Positions 38,621-52,289 of a DNA stretch of 64,000 nucleotides are shown piece by piece (position 1 is the stretch's first letter; every line of letters begins with the position of its first letter). This DNA comes from Phylloscopus collybita. Taxonomy: Eukaryota > Chordata > Aves > Passeriformes > Phylloscopidae. The DNA lies in contig JAJNNQ010000006.1 of the NCBI GenBank assembly GCA_027886175.1, forward strand, positions 5,456,001 to 5,520,000. Reading direction: 5' to 3'. The position numbers and the translations under genes were made by a program. The notes under the pieces are model-generated. The model was not told the DNA's origin. It saw nothing but the letters and a program-made list of their open reading frames with translations, and ran no database searches.

Positions 38621-40815
38621 GTATAGAAAGCTCACAGAGGTAAAGTGGAGGATGGTTAACTGCTCCTGTCTGAAGTATTCAGATACAATAACAATAGATA
38701 CCATAGGGAATACCCATGTGGAAAGTAATAATTCAGTCTTCAGAATGACATTTGAATAGTGTGCAGCAAATAGGGCCTGGGGCCACACATCAAATTCTAT
38801 GGATAAAAGGAAAAAAACTAGCGTCTGCTCAATCGTTGAGCATTTTGTGTTGAAAGGAGCAGGGGTTCAGTGAAAAAACTCAGTGATCATGTGATCAGGA
38901 AAAAATAATCATTGGTCATTTACTGATGTGGGCAAGGGAATTCAGTCCAATATTTCTTATTTTATAAATGATTTTCATTGTAATCTGCAATGCATATGTG
39001 TAATTGGAATGGATGAAATGGCTGTTTTTTGAAGAACAGTCTTACTACTATGATTCTATGAAACTATTGCTCTGAACAGTCTTCACCCATTTGATCACTT
39101 CTACAACATCATAAAAGGAGGAGATTCAGTCACACTGAGGAATAAAAGAAAGAGGAATATGCAGAAGAGAACTAGCTACCCTCATTTTCACATTTCATGG
39201 AGAAAATGAGTGAACTATAATTTATTAAGCTACAGCAGTTATTAATATATAGTCATCTTTTTCAAGATATATACTGAATATACTGTATACTGCTGCTGCC
39301 ATTAGTGTGTTCCTCATTTTGCATATTGGATGTCTAGGGATTTGGACCAAATTTCAAATCTGCATCTGTCTTTAATCACGACTTTTATTGAAACCAATAC
39401 TAAATGTACCTTTGGTTATTGTATAAATATCTGGGTATTGAAATGGGCTGCTGATATTGCACATTGACTATTCAAATATTTATTTGTACTGTCTGCCAAG
39501 GGAAACTGTGTGAAGAAAGTCATTTAAGACACTTTAAATAATTCCCTTTAAAACAGTCTGTGTGTTAGTGTCCTGCACACACAAATGTCTGCATGCAAGC
39601 ACTAGGCTGAAACCGGAAGCCACATAAACTCTTGTGATTTTATTACACCTAATTATTATTTTAGGTTCTAACTAATTTCAAATCCTAGCTGAAAAGGAAC
39701 ACCAAATTGTATTGCATAGGTGTAAAGGTACGGCCTTGTAATGATACATTTCTAATGCATGTTGTGTAGCTTACAATTTTCCTACTGAAGTCAGATACCA
39801 AACAGTTATTAAAAAACTGCACTTGATAAGGGAAATGCACAAATCTGAGATGTGTTCAAATGCTGAAAAATACATGATTGCTCTTAGTAGAGTAAAAATA
39901 TGATTTATATTCTTTATGATTTCTTCTGAAAGAGAAAATCCACTACCTTACATGAAAAATAGGACCTGCAAACTTCCTTCTTGTTTTCTTTTCAGGCAGA
40001 TCAGGGTTTTTCTCTTTTACAAGAAAATATAAAGGGCACAATAAAGAACGTCAAAAGAAAATTTGTTCAATTTGAAAGGTGCTGAAACAATTAATTGGAG
40101 TGTCACTATTATAATGAGGCAATCATGTAGGAACTATTACTTTTATTAATGATCTGCAGAAAGCTTGTATTTGCAGCCAGCTCAGGTGGACGTTTTACCC
40201 CTGAAACTTTGCATATCTTCCTGTCTCTTTTTAAATAGTGCTGTAACTTGCTCGGAAATTTAACTTTCACTTGAGCAGGAGAAAAATCATTATGCCAGTG
40301 ACAAATATATTAATAAAATCTTTGAAGAATGGTGATGTTACTTGAACAGCTGCAAAGATATCTTTTACTGTGCAGTCCCCAGTCTGAGGGACTTCAAATC
40401 TGTTCTCTTTTATATGAAAAGAAGTGCATTTCTTTTCACTGGACATCATAATTGCCAAAATAGGTGGCTATGGCTTCATAAAAGTGTCAAATTTACAAAT
40501 AGCTTCTTTCCAGCTATCATATATATCTAGATACATGGGGGTTTTTCTTACTACTACAGTGTACTTCCAGGAGAGTGTTAGTGTTAAATAATGCATTTTA
40601 AACAACTGGAAACCAGAAATTCTAATACAAGTTTTTAATCTCCTTCAAAAGACAATATTTTACTGCTGACTAAAAGATAATAGTGGGAAGATGCTCAGTG
40701 TTGCTAGCAAAGGACACTTAGCCATGTAAAAAAAAATGTCATACTTTGAGGTGATATCCTGAATGAGTGGGAAATACTCTTTTTTTCATTAAAGAAATTT
40801 ATGATTTTTTTTAAT

Positions 40816-40836
40816 GTCTATTTTTTAAAAATAGAC
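40816..40836. other. 21-base AT-rich palindrome
   Basis: GTCTATTTTT and its exact complement AAAAATAGAC are separated by one T, and a T-run follows. In AT-rich DNA such a match can arise by chance. Confidence 0.6.
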
Positions 40837-42239
40837 TTTTTTTTTTTTATTGACATGTAATCAGGCTCAGTGTTTCACAGATCTTCTTGCTCTGCTCTTT
40901 ATTAACTGACCTGTGTGCCTCTCCTGTGTTAAGGTTAATGGCATGTGCCTCTAGCTGACCTGCTGACCAAAGCCGCTGGTTGGGACAGGCACTTGACAAT
41001 AGCCAGCAAAGCAGCTCTGCCCTAAAGAGGCTGCTCATAACATGGAAATGAATTCTAAAGTTTCAGCTGTACAGTTGATTCCAAAATCTTCTGCATAAAG
41101 CATCTCACAAAGGTTTACTTTCTCTCCTGTTACACTGCTGCACAGCACCAAGGTGGGGTGGGAGTGTCAAAACTTGACCTAAAAGATCCAGAAATCCTTA
41201 GCTAGCTTCTCTGAATCCAGGGATGTAGAATGTCAAAGTTCAAGCAAATTGTGGGTGAAAGGATTCCTACATGATGACCAAGTGAAATGTATAGGATATA
41301 ATATGGGAAAGCATTTCCCAAAATTACTCTGGAAGGAGTTTATAGTTTTCTTTTCAATCTTTAACTAAGCATATTATTTATCACACAAGTGGTTTCATGT
41401 CAAGTAGGCAGAGGAATTATGTGAGCTCTAGTGATTAAACACAAAGATGTTAAACCTTGTCATAGCCTTGTGTTTGTCTCTGGGGCTGTCACTGTAGGAG
41501 GTGCCAGCTACTGAGGCCTGTCAAAACCCATTAAATGTGATCTGCTGCTTAATGCCCAGATCTGACGACAGGACAGGGAATCTGACAATGCAAGAGGAGC
41601 AGGTAAACAAGAGTGCTCATAAAAAGACTCTCACTGAAGTGCAGAGAAGTACATCTTCATTACCAGTTTCTGAAAATCGTTTTAAAATAAAAAACAGTGT
41701 GAAAATTTGGAGAAAGAGTGGTTCATAACTGGAGAAGAGACACTGACGAGATTCTTTTTTTTCTCCAAGAAACAAAGAGGACATACCTGTCTCATTCAAG
41801 CTAAGCAAGCACTGCTCTTTTGCTGATCAGAAGAATATAAGGATTTTCCACAGTTAGGAAGGTCCTAGCAGTCGAGACCCTGAATGTTGTGGAAAAAAAT
41901 ATCTCCAAGGGCAGAGGTGGAACTAGAATATAGGAGACCACAGCAGACAAACACACCACCAGACTGGCATTCTCTGCTGCTGTATGCAAACAAGAGGAAA
42001 ACCAGGCTTTTCCCAACAGTTCCTCGGTGTTGATTACTCACACCAGTGCACAAAAAGAATTTGAGGCATAGCTTTCTCTTTTCCTGTTCATTCACTTGCA
42101 TTCAGACGTTCATGGGCAGAAAAAGACTGGGAAATTGCACAGTGCTAGAGCCCTGGGGACCTGCTTGTCCCTGCCCACTCCAGTTGGCTCCCCCAACTCT
42201 GCCCATGACTCAGGACCCTATTTCAGTCCCCAGGATCAA

Positions 42240-42257
42240 ACAATGCCATGGCATTGT
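42240..42257. other. Perfect 18-bp palindrome
   Basis: ACAATGCCATGGCATTGT equals its own reverse complement. It is made of mixed bases and not an A/T run, so it is less easily dismissed than the one at 40816. It could be a dimer protein-binding site, but no factor is suggested with confidence. Confidence 0.6.
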
Positions 42258-45200
42258 ATGGGGAGACTTTCCACAGTCTTAATGAGCCTCCACTAGTAAG
42301 ATAAGTGAAAGGAAGTTTTCCCGGTTTGCAGAGGTTTGTCATTTGACTGAGAAAAGCCTTACACTAAACTTTATTTGTCAAAAGCAAACAACACATTAAA
42401 AATACATTGCATATACCCAAGCATGATAAGATGGGACATACTTAGATTTGAACCTGACTGATACTACTAGTATTGTACAGAACATTTAGTCAGTGTTTAA
42501 AGCATGGAAGGTGTTCAGTATCCACAAAAATAAATTGTGCATCCTGCATTTTTTCTCAGGCTTCTTTTTTTTAGTCTTGTCATAAAAAATACTAGTTTTA
42601 GAACTGCTATACCTATTTTGATACTTACAGGACTAGTACAGGAACTGTGCTAGTTCCTGAACTAATAAGCATACGCACAAATGCACTAGAATATCAAAAC
42701 CCTGAAAATTTGTCTGTCAGGAACATATTTTTATGTTGAGAACATAAAAACATGAGATACATGTTTTACATAGGTCTGAAAGGAATCTCCCACATCATAA
42801 ATCAAGGCTTCTACTTTTTCAAGCAACCACACATATGACTTTATAAATTTCTCAAGTTCCATATTAGAAACTGGGATTTTAATCTCATTACTACTACTGG
42901 ATTTCTGTTCAAAATGTCATTTCTAAAAAGGTTAGAAACCCTTCCCTAATTCACAGCTTAATTGTGTTTACACAGTTAGTTTCTGTGCCAGGCCCATCCT
43001 TCAATTTAACTAGTCTTGCCTTCCCATTTTTGCAATGCACTTTCAGAAACAGGTGACATTGCCTCACAGCTTTCATCTTGCTGGGCAAAAAAAACCAGAC
43101 TTCTTTGGAAGGGTTTGCCTTTTCAGTTTTTATCCTAACACCTTATGTCTGAACCAGCTGCAGTTTTGGGTTTTTTTGGTTTTTTTTTTTTGATTGCAAA
43201 TGACCAGAATAATTTACTGTGTTCTAGATAATAACTTACACATCATAAAAAAGTATAAAGCACTGATGAATGATATTCTGTTTTGCTAATACTGTACTTT
43301 GCCCTTTTAGAAGATGCATGGCTCCCCTCTCATTAGGTAGAAACGTGTTTCTCTTTACAATAGTTTGAGTGCTGACTTCAGTGAGGCCAATATTTTAGCT
43401 CTACTTTTCAGCAGATTTAGGAGTCATGGATGCATCTCGACATTTTGCAAGCAAAATAAATCCCTTTAATTATAACAAAATGTTAAAGCTCCACAAATGT
43501 TCTATGGATATTACACTACTGGGAAATGAGGGAATACTTTAAAAAAATTCAACCAAATATTTAAACTGAGGAAGAGAACAGGGGAATCATGTTGTTCCCT
43601 TGATAGATGTGGAGTTACATTTACAGTCCTTCCTTCCCACTGTCTCCAGAAACTGGAAGAGCTATCTGTTTTTAATGACAGTTCTTTCTTTGATCAGCAT
43701 ACATATCTTCTAAGGAAGCAGTTTGGACAAAGAAAGGAAGTGTATGACTACACACATGACTCAGGTAATAATTAGTGGTTTACAGCATTGATCTAGACTG
43801 AATCAAAAGTTACTTTCGTTTGCTGTATAAAAAGTTCATCTTGCATCCAACCCAGTATTTCCAGCTGTTGCATTTTAAATACCAGTCAGTAGCATCTCAG
43901 CAGAACTGTTGCACCTCCAGTAAAGCAAGAACCTTTCTCCTGTTTTACTAAGAGGCTGCTGGCATGAGTAATAAAGAATTTTCCTGAGACACAGACTCCA
44001 GGATCTGATAAAAACTGGCAATATATCCTGATGGCATCCTGTTGCATGTCTTTTCTTCAGTAACTTCAGTATCAAATTTAATTATGTAGGCTGAGCTTTT
44101 TAGACTTGTCTCAGGATATAAAATTAATTCCCATAAATCTCATGCTCCCCACATTCTGGTCTGTGCAGAGGTTAGTGAACAACTGTCCCCCTGCCTTGCT
44201 CTTCAAGAGGGCTTTCAAAAGGCTGTAGTCTTAGGCATAAACATTATTGAAAGACTGACAGACTTCTGAAAAACTAATTTTCCCATCCTCTTATCAAGGA
44301 TTTGTAGACAAGCAGGCACCTAGAAACTGCTGTTTAAAAGCCGAACTGTGCAGGCTAATGCTGCTAAATGGAATTGGCTGCCTTAGGTATATTTATTTTT
44401 TTGCCTATTTCTATCTAGGTTCTCATTCTCATGCCTCTCTACCCCTGGAGTCTTAGTGAATAGTTATTCGCTTTCAATTGGTTGAAAAAGAAACCAGCAG
44501 AGAAGATGAAAGCTCACCTGAGAGGCATTAAGAGGAATTGTACTGCTGAAATTTTCCGTAGACCACCAAGTCAGTTCTTCACTGTTGAAGACCTGGCACG
44601 CAAAAACTCATCAAGAGATGGGCAGTGTCTTGCCAGTGTTAATTGGAGAGTTAACTGTTGCAGACACAGATTGGGGATGTGACTTTGGGGCAATTGTTAT
44701 CACAGTTCTATGTATTTTATGGCATTTTTTGGTCCTTCATGCACTCAGTCTTTTGAGACTAGTGTAATTGTCCAATTATCCACAAGGATATACTCAATGG
44801 CAGTTTCACAAAGAAATACAGAAGGCAATTGTGGAATAACATGAGCACAGAATGCATATCCAAGAGCCTCAGCAGTGCATTTTAGTAGCATCTTGTAAAC
44901 AATGGACTTAACTCTGTACTTATGTGTAACCTGTATGATTTGTCAGCACAGTGGTAGTCTGTTTAAAACATGAAGCAGTGATTATAGTTGCATAAATTGA
45001 TCTACCCAGCATTTTTCCAATGGGAAATTTTATTTGATAGAGAAAAATTTTTGTAGGTAATAATTGTTAAATTGCAGATATTTGCAGTTTAGTTTCCAAA
45101 GTGGTGGAATTTATGATCAAAACAGGAAAGCTCTTTAGCCACAAGAACAGCTGGTAACCTGACGTTTTAAGAATGAGGTGAGAGATCAGTAGGAAGATGC

Positions 45201-46410
45201 TCTTCCATGGGATTCAGAAGAATTTAATCTGCAAACTTTTCATTGTTAGATGAGTGGCCTGATCATCACACATTTCAACTACTCTGGATGTATCTTTCCG
45301 TTCGGAGGGTTCCACTTTGTAATAAAAATGCATTGAGGGAGAATAAAAGAGATTAGTTTCAGCACTGCTTTTGGGTACAGGAGATGAAAGATCAATATTC
45401 ATCAACAAGATGAATACTTGTTCTGAAAGATATTTATACATATAGTAAGCACCAGCTCCAATAAGAGATACTAGAAAACCCTTCAATTTCCTCAAATGCT
45501 TAGTAACCTGGTGGGCTAGACATTAATCTGGAATTTCAGTGCTGAAGTTTCAATTTCTGGGCTTAATCACGTGGAATAAGAACTTTCCTATCTTAGGAGA
45601 ACACACAAACATGAAAGCATGAGAATCCCCCTATTTCATGGTCTTAGCATCAACATCACGTGTACTGGGAAATATCACAAAGCATAAGGAACCCACTGCA
45701 CTCTGCATTTTTGTAAGTCCTCACTCTAGCATTTCACCCCACAGTACATACCCATAGCAGGGTTGAAGGCACCACCTCCTCAGTGGTACCATCCTTTGGT
45801 TGTAGCAAGTGATCTTCAAGCAATTTCCTTTCTCCAGTGGTACACCTACTGTAACCAACAGCTCCCAGGGCATATTCTGTAGTGATAAAAAAGATAACTG
45901 TAGTAGCCTTGCAAGAATTCTCCTCTCATTCAATCCTTCAACTACGTGCTGTCTAATATGCATAAGATATCCAATGTTGTCAAATAAATTACCAATCTAC
46001 AGCACAAACTCATGAACTACTAGATAGAAGTTCAACAGATTTAGGATAACTGGGGACCAAAAGATGTGACAGAAAAACTATTTTCATTCCTTTCCATATT
46101 AGGAGAGATCTATGCTGTTAGGAACAAGAAAAGCATGGTTTTGTCAGCTAGCTTTTCAGAAGATCGGTGCTTTTTATATTTCTTTAAGATAATCTCAAAG
46201 TGCCAAAAAATATTTACACTTCTAACAGAAATAAAAAATTTGCACGCGCCTAAAGCCATTTAATCCCAGTCATGTCTATTTTCTTCTTCTTTCTGCTTTT
46301 ATCCTACTACATTTATTGTTGTTTTTCTTGCCAATGGATAGACATAAATGCTGTTGCAGGAACAACTGGAAAACAGGAACATATATTTATGTAAACCAGA
46401 ATTGATTCAA

Positions 46411-46413
<3 letters not shown>

Positions 46414-46456
<43 letters not shown>
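46414..46456 (+). repeat. Pure A43 homopolymer
   Basis: Forty-three consecutive A bases, followed by GAAAAGAAGAAG. No polyadenylation signal or recognisable retroposed body lies upstream, and no flanking duplication is visible. Confidence 0.9.
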
Positions 46457-46458
<2 letters not shown>

Positions 46459-49400
46459 AAAGAAGAAGCCAAGGCTTTCAATCCCGTGCTGAAAATCATT
46501 ATGACCATAGCTGCTTATGTGCAAAGAATACCTGACTGGGTTCTTCTGATGTTCCTTGGGTGTGATATGAATTTACAGAGTTAAAATTGTTATATGTAGT
46601 TAAAAGTCTGTGCCCAATATTCATCATTAGATGTAGAACCTTGTGTTGTTTTCTTTTGGTCTCTGAACAGTGATGGCTGTTTTATTTGTTTGTGCAGCTC
46701 TCTGCTCTATGGCTGACAGCTCTGCATTTGGGAACATCTGAAAAAGAGGTCACATGACCTTTCTAAACATGGGAAAACTCTGTTCTTCTCAAGATGACCC
46801 GAAATGTTCTAATTATTGGTTATTCCCTCTAGTTGGTGATGCAGCCAACAAGCACATAAAGTTCAGTGAACCCACAAGTGTACAGCTGTTATCTTTGACT
46901 TGTGGCCAAAATAAAAATCGGAACAAAATTTACCCAGACAAGTATAAAGCCTCCTGTTTAAACCAGTTATTTTCTAAGCCAAATAATCAGATTGAAACTA
47001 AGGAAGAGTGAAACCTCTTTCTAGAAGCACTGATTCAAACCAGGGTCAACATTTCAGAGATGAGATGTTAACACAGATTACTGACTTGACTGCACAAGTC
47101 TCCCGAAGAACACCCACATCTCAAATCTGTGTGCAGTTTTACCTCATAATGCAATTGTTCCAATTTCATCATATATGTCATCTTTTCTTGCAGGCTGGAA
47201 GTTGATTTTATTTGTCTCCTGCATAATCAAGGTGAAGGTTGAAAGATGGCAGTGGTAGGTCAGCCGAAGTAACCTCTGACACATACCAGTGATATCTGCT
47301 CAGAGGTACCAGTTTGGAGAGCCAGAAATAAGAAAGCAATAATTCCCTACTCTTTTCAACAAAAATGTTTTTTGGGAAATTTCCGTCATTAACTAATCTG
47401 GGTCTTCTTACACGGGGTCAAAAAGGTATGATAGAGATCAGAACCACAGCAGAAATTGCTCTTCCTACTGCTTATCCAGGCACCTCTGTCTGATCTGCCT
47501 TTCAGATCGATTCTGTACTCCCTAAGACAATAGGGAAGGGAGACAAAGTAATCAGAAATAAAGTTTCACAGTGCTTTTCATAGCTGTGCTTGCCTGTGTT
47601 GTACAGCAAGCAAATATAAAAAGCTGATTCCTGAACATATGTAAGTCACATCCATAGTGAGCCAGAGGAGAGAGGTCTTTCCACTACAGTGAATGTGTGT
47701 ATCAACTCATCCGAATGGGTATTTGATTTCTGTTGAACTGTATCATGAGTTGCAAATCAGCTTCTACTTTCCAGGTAGTATAGCCTGCCTGACTGATAAC
47801 AAGGCTTAATTAATGTGCATCTGAAAAGCTCCTTCCTGTCTCTTTATTTTGAGACAAAGCAAGTTTGTACAGGGAACAGTGCAGGTCTTACTAGCAGATG
47901 TAATCCTATCCAGAATTCCCCCTGCACTACCTGTTTGTGACAATAACAGAAATGCAGCAGTGCACTGACATAATACTTTTTCAGAACAGAAAGTGCTTTG
48001 TTACATTGGACGCAAAACCAATTGTAACTAAAACTTCTGACAGCAAATTTGATAGTGGTTCACATTTTAGGTTGTCAGCTTCGTAATGTCATCAGAACCG
48101 GTTTTCAGAAGTCTGTTGAATAAATGAATGGATGTTCTCACTGTACACCTTAAAAATCAGTAGCTTCCATTCTTTCAAATGATGGGTTTAAATGTAAAGT
48201 GTTTTTAAAGGAACACCTTTTTGTACTTGTACTGGTCAGAAATTGGATTTTTCCTCAAACAAAAAATAATGTTTTTCAAGTAATTCTTGATAGACTGACA
48301 AACAACTGGCAACCAGTCAGTGGTTGGACAATTTTGTTTGTAAAGGCAATGTTGCAGTCAAAAGTTTCTACAAACATAGCAGACCATCAAAACATTTCAT
48401 TGCAATTTTTGGGAATGTTAGGGAGAAAAACACTAGCAAAATATATCGCCTCCTAAACTGTTTCCTGCCTCTAAGCAGCCAACAATATCTTAGGCAAGAA
48501 ATGGATTTTATCTTGTCTTTTTCCTTTCAATATTTATTTGAATATATTAAGCAATCTTTCTACTTCACTAAGTTTTTACTAAGGTATCTCCCCACTCTGT
48601 GACCAGAGAAAATAAACTGCTGGATAGAGTGATATATAAGTATTCATCTTCAAACTGCAGATAGTGAAGTGGACCTATTTTTCCTCAGTATTTCAGGTAT
48701 TAAATTTTTGTTTCCTGTGGGACAGCTCAATTGCTTGTCTCAGGTTTTGGGGTGGGGTTTTTTCCCTCCTTCCAATGGGTTGTGTTGGCTGTCTTATCTA
48801 TTTCATGTTTTACTTGTGTTATTTGAAGTACATTTTTCCTAGAAGACAAAAGGATATGAAAGCTATTTCCAGGAGGCAAATAAAATGGATTAATCTCTAT
48901 GTGATAGAGTACTCAGATTTCAAGATAAAAACAGAAGAATTACCAAGAAATGTTATGAGAGATGTACACACACTACATGGAGGGAGGAAAGAATATCACA
49001 CCAAATTATATATATTTAAATAAATTTGCTATACAAGAAATCTGCTCCTTATAAAGTACATATTACAAGGGAAAAGCATACCAATAGATTATTTTCAGAT
49101 CAATTACAAGTAAAAGTCTTGTATCATTAACTGATTTTTGCCCATCCAAGCTGACTCATGTTTATTTCTCCTCAGAGCCTTCTGTTCATTTCTGGTGCTA
49201 TTTCTTCTGCAGGAGGAGCGGGGCAGAGTCAAGTGCTTGGATTAGGGAATGAAAGAGTCTCTTCCTACTTCATCAGAAGTCAGTTACTTGTGAGAAGGAT
49301 ATCCAGATGGGGAAGCTTGGTCTATTGCCCAGAAACCCTGCTTGTGCATGACATGAGTGAGAGTTTGACAGCCACAGAGAACATCTGAGGTTGCAGCTCA

Positions 49401-49756
49401 GGTGGGTATGTGGCACGGTCCCACCTGATGAACCATTCAAATCTTCCTGGTTTCTGCAGAGCTGATAAATATTTTTTTTTATGATTTGAGAGAGACAGAG
49501 AGGGATGTCCATCAGGCAAAGTAACAGGGCACTTAAACATTACCTGGAAGAAATTCTGGAGAGGAAATACTAGTGAAAGGAGACAAAGACAGCATGATCT
49601 TAGGAATTTGATGTGACATGATAGGAGCCATAGAGGAAGAGTAATGTGTGGACAGCTGTTGCTGAGGGGATGGCAGATGAGAATGCTTTGAGTTTGTTAG
49701 AAAAGCTAAAGAGAGGGTTGGGTGAGGACCATACTGAATATTTGTGTGAAAGAGAA

Positions 49757-49778
49757 GGGGGGGGGGGGTGTGTGTGTG
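49757..49778 (+). repeat. G12 run joined to (TG)5
   Basis: Twelve consecutive G bases pass directly into five TG units. G-runs of this length are rare in the surrounding AT-rich DNA, and the tract is likely unstable. Confidence 0.9.
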
Positions 49779-52289
49779 AATAATCAAAGTAGTCATTCAT
49801 TGAGTGGTCAGTAAGAAGTCAGGCTGTTTGAATGGCTGTAGGATAAAAGGTGCCATGATGTTGAGTACAACAAGGAAAGGGGGACAGGCAGGAATCAGAT
49901 GACGTTTGTGAAGGGTGATGGAGGAATGCTCTGCACGGTCAGAAATGGCATGGGACAGTTACAAATCAGAAAAGTAGGCTGAGGTGGTATCTGGAATGGA
50001 AACGAGGATTTATGGAGGTTTATTTTCATTCAGGTATCTGGTGATTTGCTGGGTCAAAAGGTAGAACTGAGCAGTGTCCATGGAGTGAGTGTGCTCAGCT
50101 GAGGTAGGTGTGATATTGCTGTGTCTTGTGGCCACTGAGAGGCTTGCTGCCAGCACACTTAGCCCTCTGAGTGTTAGAGATTTACTAATGAAAGCCAAAC
50201 AGGCCATACCACCATTAGCTAAACAAGTATAAAGAGTGTTTGCTACAGTGTGAGAGGGAAAGTGATTTTAAACATTTAGTGTCCTAGATTTGCAGTTATC
50301 CTCTGCACTGGTGCATCATAGAGCATCAGTAAGATCCCTGACTTCACACTGTAAAATACAGAGTAGAACTGCAGGGTAGAGTTGCAAAGTTTGTGATGAA
50401 AAAAATTACCTAAACAGATTGAGGTGTTTGTCTGCTATAAACTATGGTAACATCAGGACTGTTGGTTACATGGCATGGTTGTTTTGTTAATCAGTTAAAT
50501 TGTTGTTTTATTTACAGGTAAACTATTCACTGTTTAGGAGGAAAAAGTATATAAATGCATTAGAAGGACATCTGTCATCATTTATCATCTGAACAGAGGG
50601 ACAAGGTCTACTGTGCTTGGGATATGAGCACAAAAATATCGTGTTAGATTTATGAGTCTGCTTGAGAAAGTATCTCTTCTATTTCCTGTCCTGCAGAGCC
50701 CCCTATCTATGGGCTTGTTCTGTGCAACTTAACTAATTTTGGGGATGTCTTGTAAACTCATTTGATTTCCCCATACACAATGAGATTTTCCTTGCCAAAA
50801 ACAATGCTAACAATGCTCTTTCTATTACAACAGCTTGTTAAGATTTCTTTGGTTTGCTCATAAATAAAAGGTTTTCTTTGAACCTCGTAGAATTGCAGTT
50901 TGTAAGTTGATGCTGTTGCCATGACAGGTGAAGGAAATTAAAATATATAGAAACATAGTGCAACAGGTCCTTCTGAATATTTAGGTACTCACATTAATTG
51001 ATGCCAGTTAGTGCTCACTGCTATAGTTCTGTAAGATTAGAGTGATTTTTAATGAAGTCCAGAATCAATGTCTGCTGGTCATGAGATGGAGTGAGTCCAT
51101 TCCTTCTGCATGTGACAGCTTTGAGTTTTTAGCAAATCAGTTGCCAGCGAATGTGGCAAAAGTTTGTGCAAAGAAAAACACCATCAAAGAAATTCAAGGA
51201 AAAGTTTCTCTCCTGGCTGAAATGAAAAAGGGATATTTTCCCTTTCCTATTTATATTTTTAAGTATGTGCATCGAAAAGCAAACTTCTACAAAATAGATT
51301 ACTGACAAAGTGAGTGATCATAGTGGGTTTTACTTCCTTTTCTGCTTCAAATTTGCCTATGCTGAAGCCAAAAATGCAGTGCAGCTCCTGTAGGCTGCCA
51401 GCTCTGCAACAACAAAACAACACAAAGCTTAAAGCTTGCAGAAGTTTGTGAAGACCTCAGGCAAGTAACCTGGAGACATAACCCTGCTGTCTCCCATCTG
51501 CCCTCATGACAGTGTTGGTAGGATCCAGCTTCACTAATGTTAAAGCAGCCTGTGCTACATCAGGATGAGCAACACCCTTAAGTTTGTAGTTAAGGGTATA
51601 GTGACCAGGGAAAAGTAATTCTTGGCTCTGGCCCCATCTCAGTGTGTTTGGTGGAACAATTCAGCACCAGTGAACCCAAGTGTGTTCCTACACAGACGTG
51701 GGCCAAGCACCTTGAGCACTGGACCTTGACTGTCACTGTAAGATTATTAGATTTTTACTTTTCTGTGCATTGGTCTGCTTCCTTTAAGTCGAAGATGAAC
51801 TTTACATGATCATTTGTAGACAGACACAGTACAGTTTAATTTGTGGCCTGAGTCAGACAAGCGTGGGACAGTGTCAGTACAAAAGCCATGCTGTGCTTTA
51901 ACTCAGTTCTGTGCTGGTATAATCAACATTTGCTGTGTTTGTTTTTAATTAATTCTGTCAGCATCTCTTAAATATTTTTCAGCTCGGGCAGCTATGAATC
52001 TGTGTGAAACCTAACCATCTCTGCCTGGGGCTTTGAGACTTTGGCAAGGGCTGGGTATCTGTCTCCCAAGGCATGGTACTGCTGAGCTGTGTCTAACTTC
52101 TAGGTGCCAAGAAAATGCTAAGACCAGTATTCTGTTTCTGATAGTGGCAAAAAAGAATATTTTCTAGGGAGAACACATAGGCTTGATTTCTTTCTATGAT
52201 CTTTCTCCTTATATTCCCATGGCATCTAGAAGTGCTGTATTAGAGTAGTTAAAGTTGTTGCATTCCTGTCTAGTCCTTTTAGTACCTCT

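Larger units (their letters stand above)
38621..52289. other. Unannotated AT-rich stretch
   Basis: The longest quiet part of the window. I see no gene, no RNA gene and no transposon I can name. Open frames are mostly under 120 codons and look random. Mildly GC-richer patches (about 42100-42260, 51350-51760) have no recognisable content. A segment near 40080-40280 reads like possible conserved non-coding DNA (motifs such as ATTAATTGG and TTATTAATGATCTGC), unproven. Palindromes and homopolymers within it are listed separately. Confidence 0.55.

Noticed and set aside
39044..39062. ACTATGATTCTATGAAAC as a CR1 3' end
   Set aside because: No CR1 sequence precedes it, and a single octamer can arise by chance.
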